Below are positions 1 through 8,196 of a stretch of DNA of 64,000 nt, piece after piece. The translations under genes were made by a program, and so were the position numbers. The notes beneath the pieces were generated by a model that did no database searches, was not told the DNA's origin, and was given only the letters and a program-made list of their open reading frames with translations. Each line of letters begins with the position of its first letter. Within the stretch, counting starts at the first letter, position 1. This DNA is from Acidiflorens sp963847715 (GTDB taxonomy: Bacteria > Acidobacteriota > Terriglobia > Terriglobales > Acidobacteriaceae): contig CAWKAZ010000021.1 of NCBI GenBank assembly GCA_963847715.1, forward strand, positions 1-64,000, written 5' to 3'.

Positions 1-2
1 CC

Positions 3-1262
3 GAGATGAGGGCCGATCTGGCGCGGCTGAAGAAAGGAACGGAGTCGGGCCTGCGCAGCGGGCTACGGCAGGCGGTTCAGATGCGCGGTTCACCGAAGAC
101 GTTCCAGAAGACGAGTTCGAAGCTGACTTGGATCGCCCTCACCCTGGCCGCACTGTTGCTGACGGTTTTGGTTTCGGTGGGAGCGTGGTTGATTCAGCAT
201 CGGCCGCCGACGGGCAAAGCGGTTGCGGCGAACCATACCATTGCGGTCCTGCCCCTGCAGAACACTAGTAATGACGCGGAGAGCGAGTTTCTGCGGTTTG
301 CGCTTGCCGATGAGATCGCCAACGCGTTGACTTATGCGCAATCGCTGGAAATCCGACCCTCGACCTCAACTTTGAAATATGCCGACGAGACGGATGCGGC
401 AAAGGCAGGCCGCGAATTGGGGGTTGGTACGGTAGTGGCGGGGCACTTCCTGCGTCAAGGCCAAACGGTAATGGTGACGCTCGAAGCGGTCGAGGTGAAA
501 GACAACCGTCTGATCTGGACCGGCAGCCTGACCTCGACGGTGGACAACCTGATCGCGCTGCGAAACCAGATGGCCAGAAAAGTCCGGCAGGAACTGGTAC
601 CGGCGTTGGGGATAACGCGGGGTGTACAAACGGGTAGCACTCCAGTGAATCCCGAAGCCTATGACGCGTACTTGCGATCGGTGGCCATTCCGCACGAAGT
701 TAAAGCCAACAAAGACGCCATCGCCACTCTGGAAAAGGCGGTGAGCCTAGATCCGAATTACGCGCCCGCCTGGGAGGCACTGGGGAAGCGGTATTACTTC
801 GACGCGATATACGGGGACGGAGGCGAGGCGGGATACCAGAAATCGAACGACGCCTATCATCGCGCGCTGACGCTCGAACCGGGACGGATCAGCGCTGCGG
901 GGTTGCTGGCGGAGAACGAAGCGGAGGGCGGGGACATCGACCGTGCCTATAGCGATGCACGCGCATTGGTGGTGAAGCGTCCGGATGCAGCGTTCGCGCA
1001 TTTTGCGCTGTCGTATGTGCTGCGCTATGCGGGGCGGCTGGAAGAGGCGCAGAGTGAGTGCAACAAAGCGTCGGCAATCGATATGAATAACAACTTCCGG
1101 ACCTGTGCGCTTGCTTTTGCCGAAGCGGGAAAACCAGCACAGGCAATGAAGTTTGTCGAAAACGACACAGGTTCAGAGTGGTCAAATGCCGTGCGGGTGT
1201 CGGTGCTGATGCGCGAGGGCAAGACGAGCAGAAGCTCAACAAGCGGTGTCGCAGATGACTGA
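3..1262 (+). CDS. Ser/Thr protein kinase C-terminal part: linker, TM helix, FlgO-like and TPR region (5' partial, frameshifted)
   Basis: The frame is open to the left edge, so the gene starts outside the window. The first residues (EMRADLARLKK) match the juxtamembrane linker that follows the catalytic domain in acidobacterial PknB-type kinases. A transmembrane helix follows (about residues 40-65 of the visible part). Next comes a domain beginning TIAVLPLQN that resembles the adenylate-cyclase/TolB-type N-terminal fold found in these sensors, then TPR-like helices (about 210-390). The lost kinase domain is inferred, not seen. The frame ends at 1262 in a non-homologous tail; the real protein continues in the next frame from about 1224, so a single extra base near 1221-1224 splits it. 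Likely role: membrane signalling by phosphorylation. Confidence 0.7.
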   Translation, partial: EMRADLARLKKGTESGLRSGLRQAVQMRGSPKTFQKTSSKLTWIALTLAALLLTVLVSVGAWLIQHRPPTGKAVAANHTIAVLPLQNTSNDAESEFLRFALADEIANALTYAQSLEIRPSTSTLKYADETDAAKAGRELGVGTVVAGHFLRQGQTVMVTLEAVEVKDNRLIWTGSLTSTVDNLIALRNQMARKVRQELVPALGITRGVQTGSTPVNPEAYDAYLRSVAIPHEVKANKDAIATLEKAVSLDPNYAPAWEALGKRYYFDAIYGDGGEAGYQKSNDAYHRALTLEPGRISAAGLLAENEAEGGDIDRAYSDARALVVKRPDAAFAHFALSYVLRYAGRLEEAQSECNKASAIDMNNNFRTCALAFAEAGKPAQAMKFVENDTGSEWSNAVRVSVLMREGKTSRSSTSGVADD

Positions 1263-1602
1263 CAATCCCATGTGGATGCGGGGACTGGTAACGGCCTGTC
1301 TGGACAAAGCGCCCGTAGCTGATATCCACCGCTTGGCGGAGCAGGCGGAAACGGATCTGTTACCGAAACAGAATCCTGAAATGAAATATCACCAGGGCAC
1401 GTTGCTGGCAGCGTGTGGCGAAAAAGAGGTCGCCTTCGTGTTTCTGCGCAAGGCTGTAGCTGGGAATTATTGCGCGCGGCAGGCCCTGCAGGAGGATCCG
1501 CTGCTGGCCACGGCGCGCCAGGATCCGGATTTCCGTCCGATTGTGCAGGCGGCAACGGATTGCCAGCAGAAATTCGCAGCCGCTCAGGGCATGAGCAAGT
1601 AG
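1246..1602 (+). CDS. 3' fragment of the same kinase/TPR protein, displaced by a frameshift
   Basis: This 118-codon reading (GTG at 1246) continues the upstream TPR protein. Deleting one A at about 1224 gives REGKRAEAQQAVSQM, joining the two frames into a normal TPR helix pair. The segment is helical, contains a further TPR-like repeat and ends MSK at 1602. A separate start here has no convincing ribosome binding site, so it is best read as the C-terminus of the preceding gene rather than an independent gene. The cause may be a sequencing error or a real mutation. Confidence 0.6.
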   Translation: MSQMTDNPMWMRGLVTACLDKAPVADIHRLAEQAETDLLPKQNPEMKYHQGTLLAACGEKEVAFVFLRKAVAGNYCARQALQEDPLLATARQDPDFRPIVQAATDCQQKFAAAQGMSK

Positions 1603-1698
1603 GGACGCGGTTGCTTACGAAGTTCGGACAGGGCAGTCCAACCGAGGTGCAGCGCAACACGAATATAATTGCTCCTTTCTTTGGGGAAAATCCATCAG

Positions 1699-4467
1699 AT
1701 GGACATGTTGGAAATGGTCAGGAAGTTCGGGCGGGGATTACTGCGCAACGGGCGCAGACCCGCGATTCAATTGGTCTCAATAGCAGCGTTGACCTCGGTC
1801 TTCACTTTGGCGCAGCACAGCACCCCAGGTGCGAGCGAGGCTCAGGCGAAGGGTGAGCACACCGCCGATCGCAACGTCGAGCACTACTACGAACCTTTGC
1901 CACAGGAAACCGGCGAAAACGGGCTCAAGCTGATGCTCCGCAAGCTGCAGACCACCGGACGCCTCATGCAGGTGGACGCGCATCCCGACGACGAAGATGG
2001 CGGCATGCTCACGCTCGAAGCGCGCGGCAAAGGCGTTTCGACTCTGCTGATGACGCTGACGCGCGGCGAAGGCGGACAGAACGAACTGGGGAGCAATCTG
2101 TTCGACGTGCTGGGCGTGGTGCGGACGCTCGAGGTGCTAGCAGCCGACCGCTACTACGGGGTCGAGCAGCGATTCTCGCGCGTCGCTGATTTCGGGTATT
2201 CGAAGACGCCCGAGGAAACGTTTCAGAAGTGGCAGGGACACGACGTCGCGCTGGCCGACATAGTGCGCGTGGTGCGGACGTTTCGTCCGGATGTGCTGAT
2301 CGCGCGCTTTTCAGGCACGGACCGCGACGGGCACGGACATCACCAGGCATCGGCGATCCTGACGAAAGAGGCCTTTCGCGCCGCAGCCGATCCGAACCGT
2401 TTTCCTGAACAGATCAAAGAAGGATTGCAGCCGTGGCAACCGAAAAAGTTATACATCGGGAACGTGTGCGGCTTCGGAGCCTCCACGTGCGATGCAGCGA
2501 ACTACACTGTCCGGCTGAACACGGGAAAGGAAGATCCGCTGCTCGGCGAATCGTACGTGCAGCTTGCCGTCGAAGGATTGCGGCATCAGCGGTCGCAGGC
2601 GCTGGGAGGCGTCTCGATTCCCAAGGGAGATCGGTTTGCCCATTACAAATTGGTGGATTCGGTGGTTGAGTCTCCGAAGGACAAGGACGGCCACGAGCAG
2701 GACTTCTTCGACGGGATTGATACCACGCTGCCGGGCCTCGCGGATCGGCTAGGCGACGAAGGGAAGAAGGTGCCGTGGCTGCGGGGAAGGTTGACAGAGA
2801 TCAAAAGCAAGATTGATGACGCAGAAAGTGCTGGTGGCGATGCTCAGAAAATCTCGCCACTTGCAGAGGCCGACTCTCTAACCGTTCGACTCTTCAATGA
2901 CATCCTTGGATCGCCACTCTCATCCCAAGGGAAAAAAGAGTTTCAGGTCGAGTTGTTGCAGACGTTGTCGCCCGATATCGAAAGAGCTGCGTCCTTGGCT
3001 GCGGACGCAAGACTCACTGCGATCGTTGACGCCCCCGTGAGCACAAACCCGCAGAATGCGTTCATGGCTGTTCCGGGCGAGGCATTTGATGTGAGCGCGA
3101 CATTTTCTCTCTCTGGCGGCGCAAATGAAAACACACACATTGGACTTCAACTGCCGCGAGGGTGGAAGTCTGAAGAGATCAACAGGAACCGCTCAAAAAA
3201 TGAACTGGCAGTGCACTTCCGAGTCCATGTTCCACTAGATGCAGAGATCACGCGTCCTTACTGGCATCGACATGATCCGGAAAAGGACGCTCTGAACACA
3301 GTCGATGAACCGCAGTACCAAACTTTGCCCCTGCCGCCACCACCCGTTGAAGCAGTCGCCAACTACGCAAGGGGAGTCGTGGGAGCTGTGTGCATGGTGC
3401 GCTACAAGAACGCATCCGGCGAGGTTGAACAGCGACCAGTGGCAGTGGCTCCGGCCTACTCAGTCGAACTGTCCCCATCAAGCGCGGTCATCCCGACAGA
3501 TATGCGCGGCACCACAACCGTAACGAGCAGTATTCGCGATCAAGGGAACGGCTCAGATGCGCTGATCACCTTGAAGGTTCCGGATGGTTGGCGCGCAGAG
3601 CCGCAGCGCGAAGAATTGAAAGTCGCGAAAGACCAATCTAAAGATGCTGTGTTTCAGGTGCAGCCGCAGGGTCTGAAAGAGGAACACACTCACATCTTCG
3701 CAAATCTGACGAGCGGCAACCGGAATTATGACGAGGGATATACGGTCGTCACTCGCGAAGATCTCGGCACCTTCTACTACTATCAGCCAGCGATCCAGCG
3801 GGTCAGTATTGTTGACGTGAAGGTTCCCAAGGACCTGAAACTCGGCTACATCATGGGCGCGGGCGACAACGTTCCGGCGGTGCTCGAGCAGATCGGGATG
3901 AATGTCACGATGATTCCGGCTGACAAGCTGGCCAGTGAAGACCTCGGCAAGTTCCAGACGATCGTGCTCGGCATCCGCGCTTACGATACGCAGAAAGATG
4001 TGATTGCGAACAACAAGCGGCTGCTTGATTACGTTCAAAATGGTGGACGCCTGGTTGTGCAATACAACACGATGGGGTCTTTTGGAGTGCCGATCGATTT
4101 CAATGCCGGCAAGTACACGCCGTATCCGACAACCCTCAGCCGGGCGCGCGTTTCTGTGGAAGAAGCGCCGGTGCAGATACTCGACCCGGCGAATCCGATT
4201 TTTCATTATCCGAACGAGATCACGCAAAAGGATTTCGACGGCTGGGTGCAGGAGCGCGGTCTTTATTTCATGAATCAATGGGACAGCAACTTTGCGCCGC
4301 TCCTCGAATCTCATGACCCGGGCGAAAACGAGCAGAAGGGCGGGCTGCTGGTAGCGCATTACGGCATGGGAACGTATATCTATACCGGCTACGCATTCTT
4401 CCGGCAGTTGCCGGCGGGCGTGCCCGGAGCAGTACGGCTGTTTGTGAATTTGGTGAGCGGGCGCTAG
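1699..4467 (+). CDS. Secreted PIG-L (LmbE-like) family deacetylase with C-terminal accessory domains
   Basis: The protein begins with a basic segment and a hydrophobic stretch that looks like a signal peptide. The PIG-L domain follows: the metal motif AHPDDED at about residues 94-100 and a second motif DGHGHHQAS about 115 residues later supply the expected zinc ligands of N-acetyl-sugar or amide deacetylases. The protein is about 922 residues, much longer than a single PIG-L domain (about 230). A middle part resembles NEW3/alpha-galactosidase-associated beta domains, and the end (from KLGYIMGAGDNVPAVL) resembles a class-I glutamine-amidotransferase-like Rossmann fold. The frame opens at TTG 1669, but ATG 1699 with GGGGAAA upstream is the better start. 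Substrate unknown; probably a periplasmic or exported sugar derivative. Confidence 0.8.
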   Translation: MDMLEMVRKFGRGLLRNGRRPAIQLVSIAALTSVFTLAQHSTPGASEAQAKGEHTADRNVEHYYEPLPQETGENGLKLMLRKLQTTGRLMQVDAHPDDEDGGMLTLEARGKGVSTLLMTLTRGEGGQNELGSNLFDVLGVVRTLEVLAADRYYGVEQRFSRVADFGYSKTPEETFQKWQGHDVALADIVRVVRTFRPDVLIARFSGTDRDGHGHHQASAILTKEAFRAAADPNRFPEQIKEGLQPWQPKKLYIGNVCGFGASTCDAANYTVRLNTGKEDPLLGESYVQLAVEGLRHQRSQALGGVSIPKGDRFAHYKLVDSVVESPKDKDGHEQDFFDGIDTTLPGLADRLGDEGKKVPWLRGRLTEIKSKIDDAESAGGDAQKISPLAEADSLTVRLFNDILGSPLSSQGKKEFQVELLQTLSPDIERAASLAADARLTAIVDAPVSTNPQNAFMAVPGEAFDVSATFSLSGGANENTHIGLQLPRGWKSEEINRNRSKNELAVHFRVHVPLDAEITRPYWHRHDPEKDALNTVDEPQYQTLPLPPPPVEAVANYARGVVGAVCMVRYKNASGEVEQRPVAVAPAYSVELSPSSAVIPTDMRGTTTVTSSIRDQGNGSDALITLKVPDGWRAEPQREELKVAKDQSKDAVFQVQPQGLKEEHTHIFANLTSGNRNYDEGYTVVTREDLGTFYYYQPAIQRVSIVDVKVPKDLKLGYIMGAGDNVPAVLEQIGMNVTMIPADKLASEDLGKFQTIVLGIRAYDTQKDVIANNKRLLDYVQNGGRLVVQYNTMGSFGVPIDFNAGKYTPYPTTLSRARVSVEEAPVQILDPANPIFHYPNEITQKDFDGWVQERGLYFMNQWDSNFAPLLESHDPGENEQKGGLLVAHYGMGTYIYTGYAFFRQLPAGVPGAVRLFVNLVSGR

Positions 4468-4477
4468 TCGTGTGCAA

Positions 4478-4616
4478 GTCGTTGGTCGATAGTCGTTGGT
4501 CGTTCGGAGAGCACTTGCGAACGACAAATTCCCTGCGCCCCTGCGGTTGTGCACCAACGACAAACGACCATCGCGCGCTTTTGTTCGCCAACGACGAACG
4601 ACCATCGACCAACGAC
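4478..4616. repeat. Dispersed palindromic repeat, GTCGTTGGTCG type (copy A1)
   Basis: The left arm at 4478-4507 is built from GTCGTTGGTCG-like words; the right arm at 4590-4616 is its inverted counterpart (AACGACGAACGACCATCG and so on). An extra inner copy lies near 4551-4572. The transcript could fold into a long imperfect hairpin. The right arm ends seven bases before the permease ATG at 4624. Related copies are at 6082-6169 and 54113-54182, with a one-armed version at 29825-29871. Confidence 0.75.
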
Positions 4617-4623
4617 TGATTTC

Positions 4624-6522
4624 ATGCCATTTCCAACTGCCCGCGAATCCGACAGCAACCCGCAGCTTGTCCGTGGCATTGGCCTTGGCTCGGCTACTGC
4701 GCTGAACATGATCGACATGATCGGCGTGGGGCCGTTCATTACGATCCCGCTCATTATTAGTGCGATGGGCGGGCCGCAAGCCATGCTGGGATGGGTGCTC
4801 GGCGCGCTGCTGGCGGTCTGCGATGGACTGGTCTGGGCGGAACTCGGCGCGGCTATGCCGGGATCGGGTGGCTCGTATCGCTACCTGCTGCAGATTTATG
4901 GTCCGCAGAAACTGGGGCGGCTGGTTTCGTTTCTCTTCATCTGGCAACTTTCTTTCAGTGCTCCGCTTTCGATCGCATCGGGCGCGATCGGCCTCTCGCA
5001 GTACGCGGCATTCTTCTGGCCTCGCCTGGAAACCGTCTGGTCCACGCGCACGTGGTCGCTGAAGCTTCCCGTTGCCGGAACTCTGCAGCTCAGCTGGGTT
5101 GCCATGCCGGCGACGTTTCTTGCAATCGGCGTCTGCGCCCTGACCGCGTTTCTCCTCTACCGCCGCATCACTGCGATCGCGCGGCTGACCAAGGTCCTGT
5201 GGACTGGGGTGATGCTCACCATCGGATGGATCATTTTTGCCGGCCTGACCCACTTCAACGCGCACCGGGCATTCGATCTGCCTGCGGGAGCGTTTTCGTT
5301 TTCCTGGAACTTCTTCTCCGGCCTGGGCTCGGCCATGCTGGTCGCCGCCTATGACATTGGCGGATACTACAACGTCTGTTTTCTCGGGGACGAGGTCAAG
5401 GAGCCGACCAAGAATATTCCCCGCGCTCTGTTGCTATCCATTCTCGCCGTCGCGTGTCTATATGTAGTAATGAACGTCAGCATTCTAGGGGTCATTCCCT
5501 GGCAGGAGCTGGCGCAGGCAGGGGCGTCAAACAGCAAGTTGTATGTGGTTGCAACCTTGATGCAGCGCGTCTATGGAAATGGTGCGGCGGCGCTGATTTC
5601 AGTGCTGGTGATGTGGACCGCCTTCGCGTCGGTGTTTTCCCTGACTTTGGGATATTCGCGGGTGCCTTACGCGGCGGCGCTCGATGGCAATTATTTTCGG
5701 GCATTTGCTCGGGTACATCCTGTCCACAAGTTTCCCTATGTTTCTCTGCTGGCTCTCACCGGAGTTGCGGCGATGTTTTGTTTCCTCCGGCTGGCCGACC
5801 TGATTGCTTCGCTGGTCGTGATTCGGATTCTCCTGCAATACCTGGTGCAGGCTGTGGGACTGATTGTGCTGCGTATCCGGCAACCGGAACTGCCACGCCC
5901 GTTCCGGATGTGGCTGTACCCGCTGCCCGCGCTGATGGCATCCGCCGGGTTTGTTTACATGTTGGTCATGCGCAAGGATGCGCTCCGTCAGATTCGCTAC
6001 GCGGTAGTCATTCTGGTGGTGGGGATCCTGATCTATGCGGTCCGGGCGTGGCGGAATAACGAGTGGCCGTTTGGAGACGGAGTCGCTGGTCGTTGGTCGC
6101 TAGTCGCTCGGAAAATCCGGCGACGCACCGAAATTGGATTGCTAACGACAAACGACGAACCCCAACGACTGATTTATGGCAGAGATGACCAACCCGATCA
6201 TGGCTCCGATGGCGGGCAAGCGCCCGGTGTCCGCCTGGGCGCCGCTTGGAGAGCCGCTTTTCCGCTCCCTGTGGATCGCATCGGTAATTTCCTACACTGG
6301 CACCTGGATGCAGAACGTCGGCGCGGGCTGGCTGATGACGCAGATGACCATGAACCCGCTCATGATCGGGCTGGTGCAGGCCGCCGCTGCCGTACCGGTG
6401 TTCCTTGTAATTCTGCCCGCAGGTGCGCTCGCGGATATGGTCGACCGTCGACGGTTCCTCCTCCTGACCCAAGGTTGGATGGTGCTGGCCTCCGGGACAC
6501 TCGGTGTTCTGACGCTCACTAG
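4624..6522 (+). CDS. APC superfamily amino-acid permease (C-terminal read-through into a repeat)
   Basis: From ATG 4624 the protein shows the N-terminal APC pattern (GIGLGSATALNMIDMIGVGP) followed by about 12 hydrophobic helices, typical of amino-acid/polyamine transporters in the inner membrane. Homology-like sequence ends around 6075 (NNEWPFG, about residue 485), the normal APC length. The frame then runs on through repeat A2 and overlaps the MFS gene to 6522, adding about 150 low-quality, Arg-rich residues. I infer that repeat insertion removed the original stop codon. There is no Shine-Dalgarno sequence before the ATG; the repeat sits directly upstream. Substrate cannot be told from sequence. 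Confidence 0.8.
   Translation: MPFPTARESDSNPQLVRGIGLGSATALNMIDMIGVGPFITIPLIISAMGGPQAMLGWVLGALLAVCDGLVWAELGAAMPGSGGSYRYLLQIYGPQKLGRLVSFLFIWQLSFSAPLSIASGAIGLSQYAAFFWPRLETVWSTRTWSLKLPVAGTLQLSWVAMPATFLAIGVCALTAFLLYRRITAIARLTKVLWTGVMLTIGWIIFAGLTHFNAHRAFDLPAGAFSFSWNFFSGLGSAMLVAAYDIGGYYNVCFLGDEVKEPTKNIPRALLLSILAVACLYVVMNVSILGVIPWQELAQAGASNSKLYVVATLMQRVYGNGAAALISVLVMWTAFASVFSLTLGYSRVPYAAALDGNYFRAFARVHPVHKFPYVSLLALTGVAAMFCFLRLADLIASLVVIRILLQYLVQAVGLIVLRIRQPELPRPFRMWLYPLPALMASAGFVYMLVMRKDALRQIRYAVVILVVGILIYAVRAWRNNEWPFGDGVAGRWSLVARKIRRRTEIGLLTTNDEPQRLIYGRDDQPDHGSDGGQAPGVRLGAAWRAAFPLPVDRIGNFLHWHLDAERRRGLADDADDHEPAHDRAGAGRRCRTGVPCNSARRCARGYGRPSTVPPPDPRLDGAGLRDTRCSDAH
6082..6169. repeat. Dispersed palindromic repeat, GTCGTTGGTCG type (copy A2)
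   Basis: The left arm is 6082-6111 and the inverted right arm 6142-6169. The right end CCAACGACTGATTT leads straight into the ATG at 6176, exactly as copy A1 leads into the ATG at 4624. The copy lies across the expected 3' end of the permease gene, whose frame reads through it. Confidence 0.75.
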
Positions 6523-7444
6523 CTGCATCGGTCCGTGGGTACTGCTGCTGTTTACGTTCCTGCTCGGACTGGGCGCCGTGATGAACGATCCGGCATGGCA
6601 GGCGATCACTCCGGAGATGGTTCCTGCACGACAGCATGCTTCCGCGGTAGCTTTAAACTCGGCGGGATTCAACGTGGCGCGAGCTGTAGGGCCGGCGCTC
6701 GGTGGATTAGTCGTCGCCGCCGTCGGCTGCGGCACGACTTTTTTGCTCAATGCTTTGTCATTCCTCGGCGTGATCATTTTCTTGTATCGCTGGAAGCGAC
6801 CGGTCGAAGCGCGGCCACAGACGCAAAGAGTATGGGCGGCCATCGGCCACGGGTTCAGCTATGTGCGCGAGAGCGGGCTGGCAAAATCGGTGCTGCTGCG
6901 CACGGGAACATTTAGCGTCGCGGCCGTCGCCATGCTGGCGCTGCTACCGATCATCGCGCGTCCATATGGGGCTCGTGGATACGGTTTGCTGCTCGGCTGT
7001 TTTGGCTTTGGCGCGCTGCTCGGAGCTTTAGGCTTGCCCCGCCTGCGGGAACGCTTGTCAGTTGATGGAGTCGTGGGCGCTGCCATCCTGCTTTTTGCGG
7101 GAATGACATTCGCAGCTGGCCGCGTCGAGAACTTTGTCGAACTATGCGCCGTCATGCTGATCGCCGGCGCAGCTTGGATCGGCATCCTGGCCTGCTTGAA
7201 TGTGGCGGCACAAACCATGTGTCCAGCATATGTTCGCGCTCGCGCGTTATCGTTTTACCTGCTGGTGCTGCAAGGAGGCATGGCGATAGGAGCCACGCTC
7301 TGGGGGGCGTTGGCAAAAACTTTCGGCGTGGCCGACGCTTTGGGCGCAGCCGCTGTAGTATTAGCGCTGGGCGTTTTCGCACTGCGGGGACATCGAATCA
7401 CAGCCAACGAGCTGGATTCAACTCCCGCTGTCGTGCGAGATTGA
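6176..7444 (+). CDS. MFS transporter (EntS/MFS_3-like exporter)
   Basis: The 422-residue protein has about 12 predicted helices. Its opening (PLGEPLFRSLWIASVISYTG then TWMQNVGAGWLM) is characteristic of the MFS_3/EntS branch of exporters, and the loop-2 motif appears as GALADMVDRRRFLL between helices 2 and 3. It probably exports a small molecule by proton antiport; the substrate is unknown. The ATG at 6176 has no Shine-Dalgarno sequence and follows repeat A2 by six bases. It lies downstream of the APC permease on the same strand, so the two transporters may be co-transcribed through the repeat. Confidence 0.85.
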   Translation: MAEMTNPIMAPMAGKRPVSAWAPLGEPLFRSLWIASVISYTGTWMQNVGAGWLMTQMTMNPLMIGLVQAAAAVPVFLVILPAGALADMVDRRRFLLLTQGWMVLASGTLGVLTLTSCIGPWVLLLFTFLLGLGAVMNDPAWQAITPEMVPARQHASAVALNSAGFNVARAVGPALGGLVVAAVGCGTTFLLNALSFLGVIIFLYRWKRPVEARPQTQRVWAAIGHGFSYVRESGLAKSVLLRTGTFSVAAVAMLALLPIIARPYGARGYGLLLGCFGFGALLGALGLPRLRERLSVDGVVGAAILLFAGMTFAAGRVENFVELCAVMLIAGAAWIGILACLNVAAQTMCPAYVRARALSFYLLVLQGGMAIGATLWGALAKTFGVADALGAAAVVLALGVFALRGHRITANELDSTPAVVRD

Positions 7445-7473
7445 AACGATTTCAAATCACACCTGGAGGCAGG

Positions 7474-8028
7474 ATGAAAACGATTTTTGCGATCTTGGGT
7501 TCAGTTTTGTTGCTATGCAGTATTAGTCTGGCGCAAGGAGAGAAGAAAACCTTGAGCCAGGTGCTCGATGGCGGCGTGAAGATCATTGAAGGTGAATTCG
7601 TTCCGGCAGCCGAAGCTATGCCCGAAGACAAGTATGCCTTCGCGCCGACCAGCGGGGAATTTAAGGGCGCGCGCACATTTGCCCAGCAAGTGAAGCATGT
7701 CGCTGCCGTCAACTACATTGTGGGTGCGTCGATTCTTGGTGAAAAACCGCCGGTCGACCCCGGCGGCGAGAGCGGACCGGACAGCCTGAAGTCGAAGGCC
7801 GATATCGTGAAGTTCCTGAAAGATTCTTACGCTTACGCGCACAAAGCGGTGGCTTCCATCAACGATGCGAACGCGCTAGAACCAATCACAGTTCCGTTCG
7901 GCAAGGACAAGGGCACGCGAGCTGGCATGGCCACGGTATTTGCGTGGCACGGGTTCGATCACTACGGACAGATGGCAATATATCTCCGCATGAACGGAAT
8001 CGTGCCCCCGGCTAGCCGCGGTCAATAG
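7474..8028 (+). CDS. Exported DinB-like four-helix protein
   Basis: ATG 7474 follows a good ribosome binding site (GGAGGCAGG). A signal peptide (about residues 1-20, ending SLAQG) precedes a DinB-like four-helix bundle of about 160 residues. Histidines in QQVKHVAAV and FAWHGFDHYGQM match the three-His metal site of the DinB/YfiT family. DinB proteins are often metal-dependent thiol-related enzymes, but this secreted version has no assigned reaction. It is convergent with the PQQ-like gene that ends at 8197. Confidence 0.75.
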   Translation: MKTIFAILGSVLLLCSISLAQGEKKTLSQVLDGGVKIIEGEFVPAAEAMPEDKYAFAPTSGEFKGARTFAQQVKHVAAVNYIVGASILGEKPPVDPGGESGPDSLKSKADIVKFLKDSYAYAHKAVASINDANALEPITVPFGKDKGTRAGMATVFAWHGFDHYGQMAIYLRMNGIVPPASRGQ

Positions 8029-8055
8029 TTGTTTCCTAGATTCGTTCTCAACAAG

Positions 8056-8080
8056 TGGCCGCTGAATTTTTCAGCGGCCA
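8056..8080. terminator. Hairpin between convergent genes, possible bidirectional terminator
   Basis: A perfect 11-bp stem (TGGCCGCTGAA and TTCAGCGGCCA) with a three-base TTT loop lies between the convergent genes ending at 8028 and 8197. There is no clear U-tract after either arm, so rho-independent termination is plausible but not certain. Confidence 0.5.
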
Positions 8081-8196
8081 GACTTATTGAAAGAATTAGC
8101 GGCGCGTCCCGCAGCGGATCATCATTTTTTCGGAATCGCTGACCAAAGAGGCCCATGCGAAAGTGTTCCGCAACGGAACCTAACCCTATTTCTGAC

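Noticed and set aside
3553..5265. Long minus-strand frame of 570 codons
   Set aside because: It is antisense to the PIG-L and APC genes, has arginine/histidine-rich low-complexity composition and no recognisable domain.
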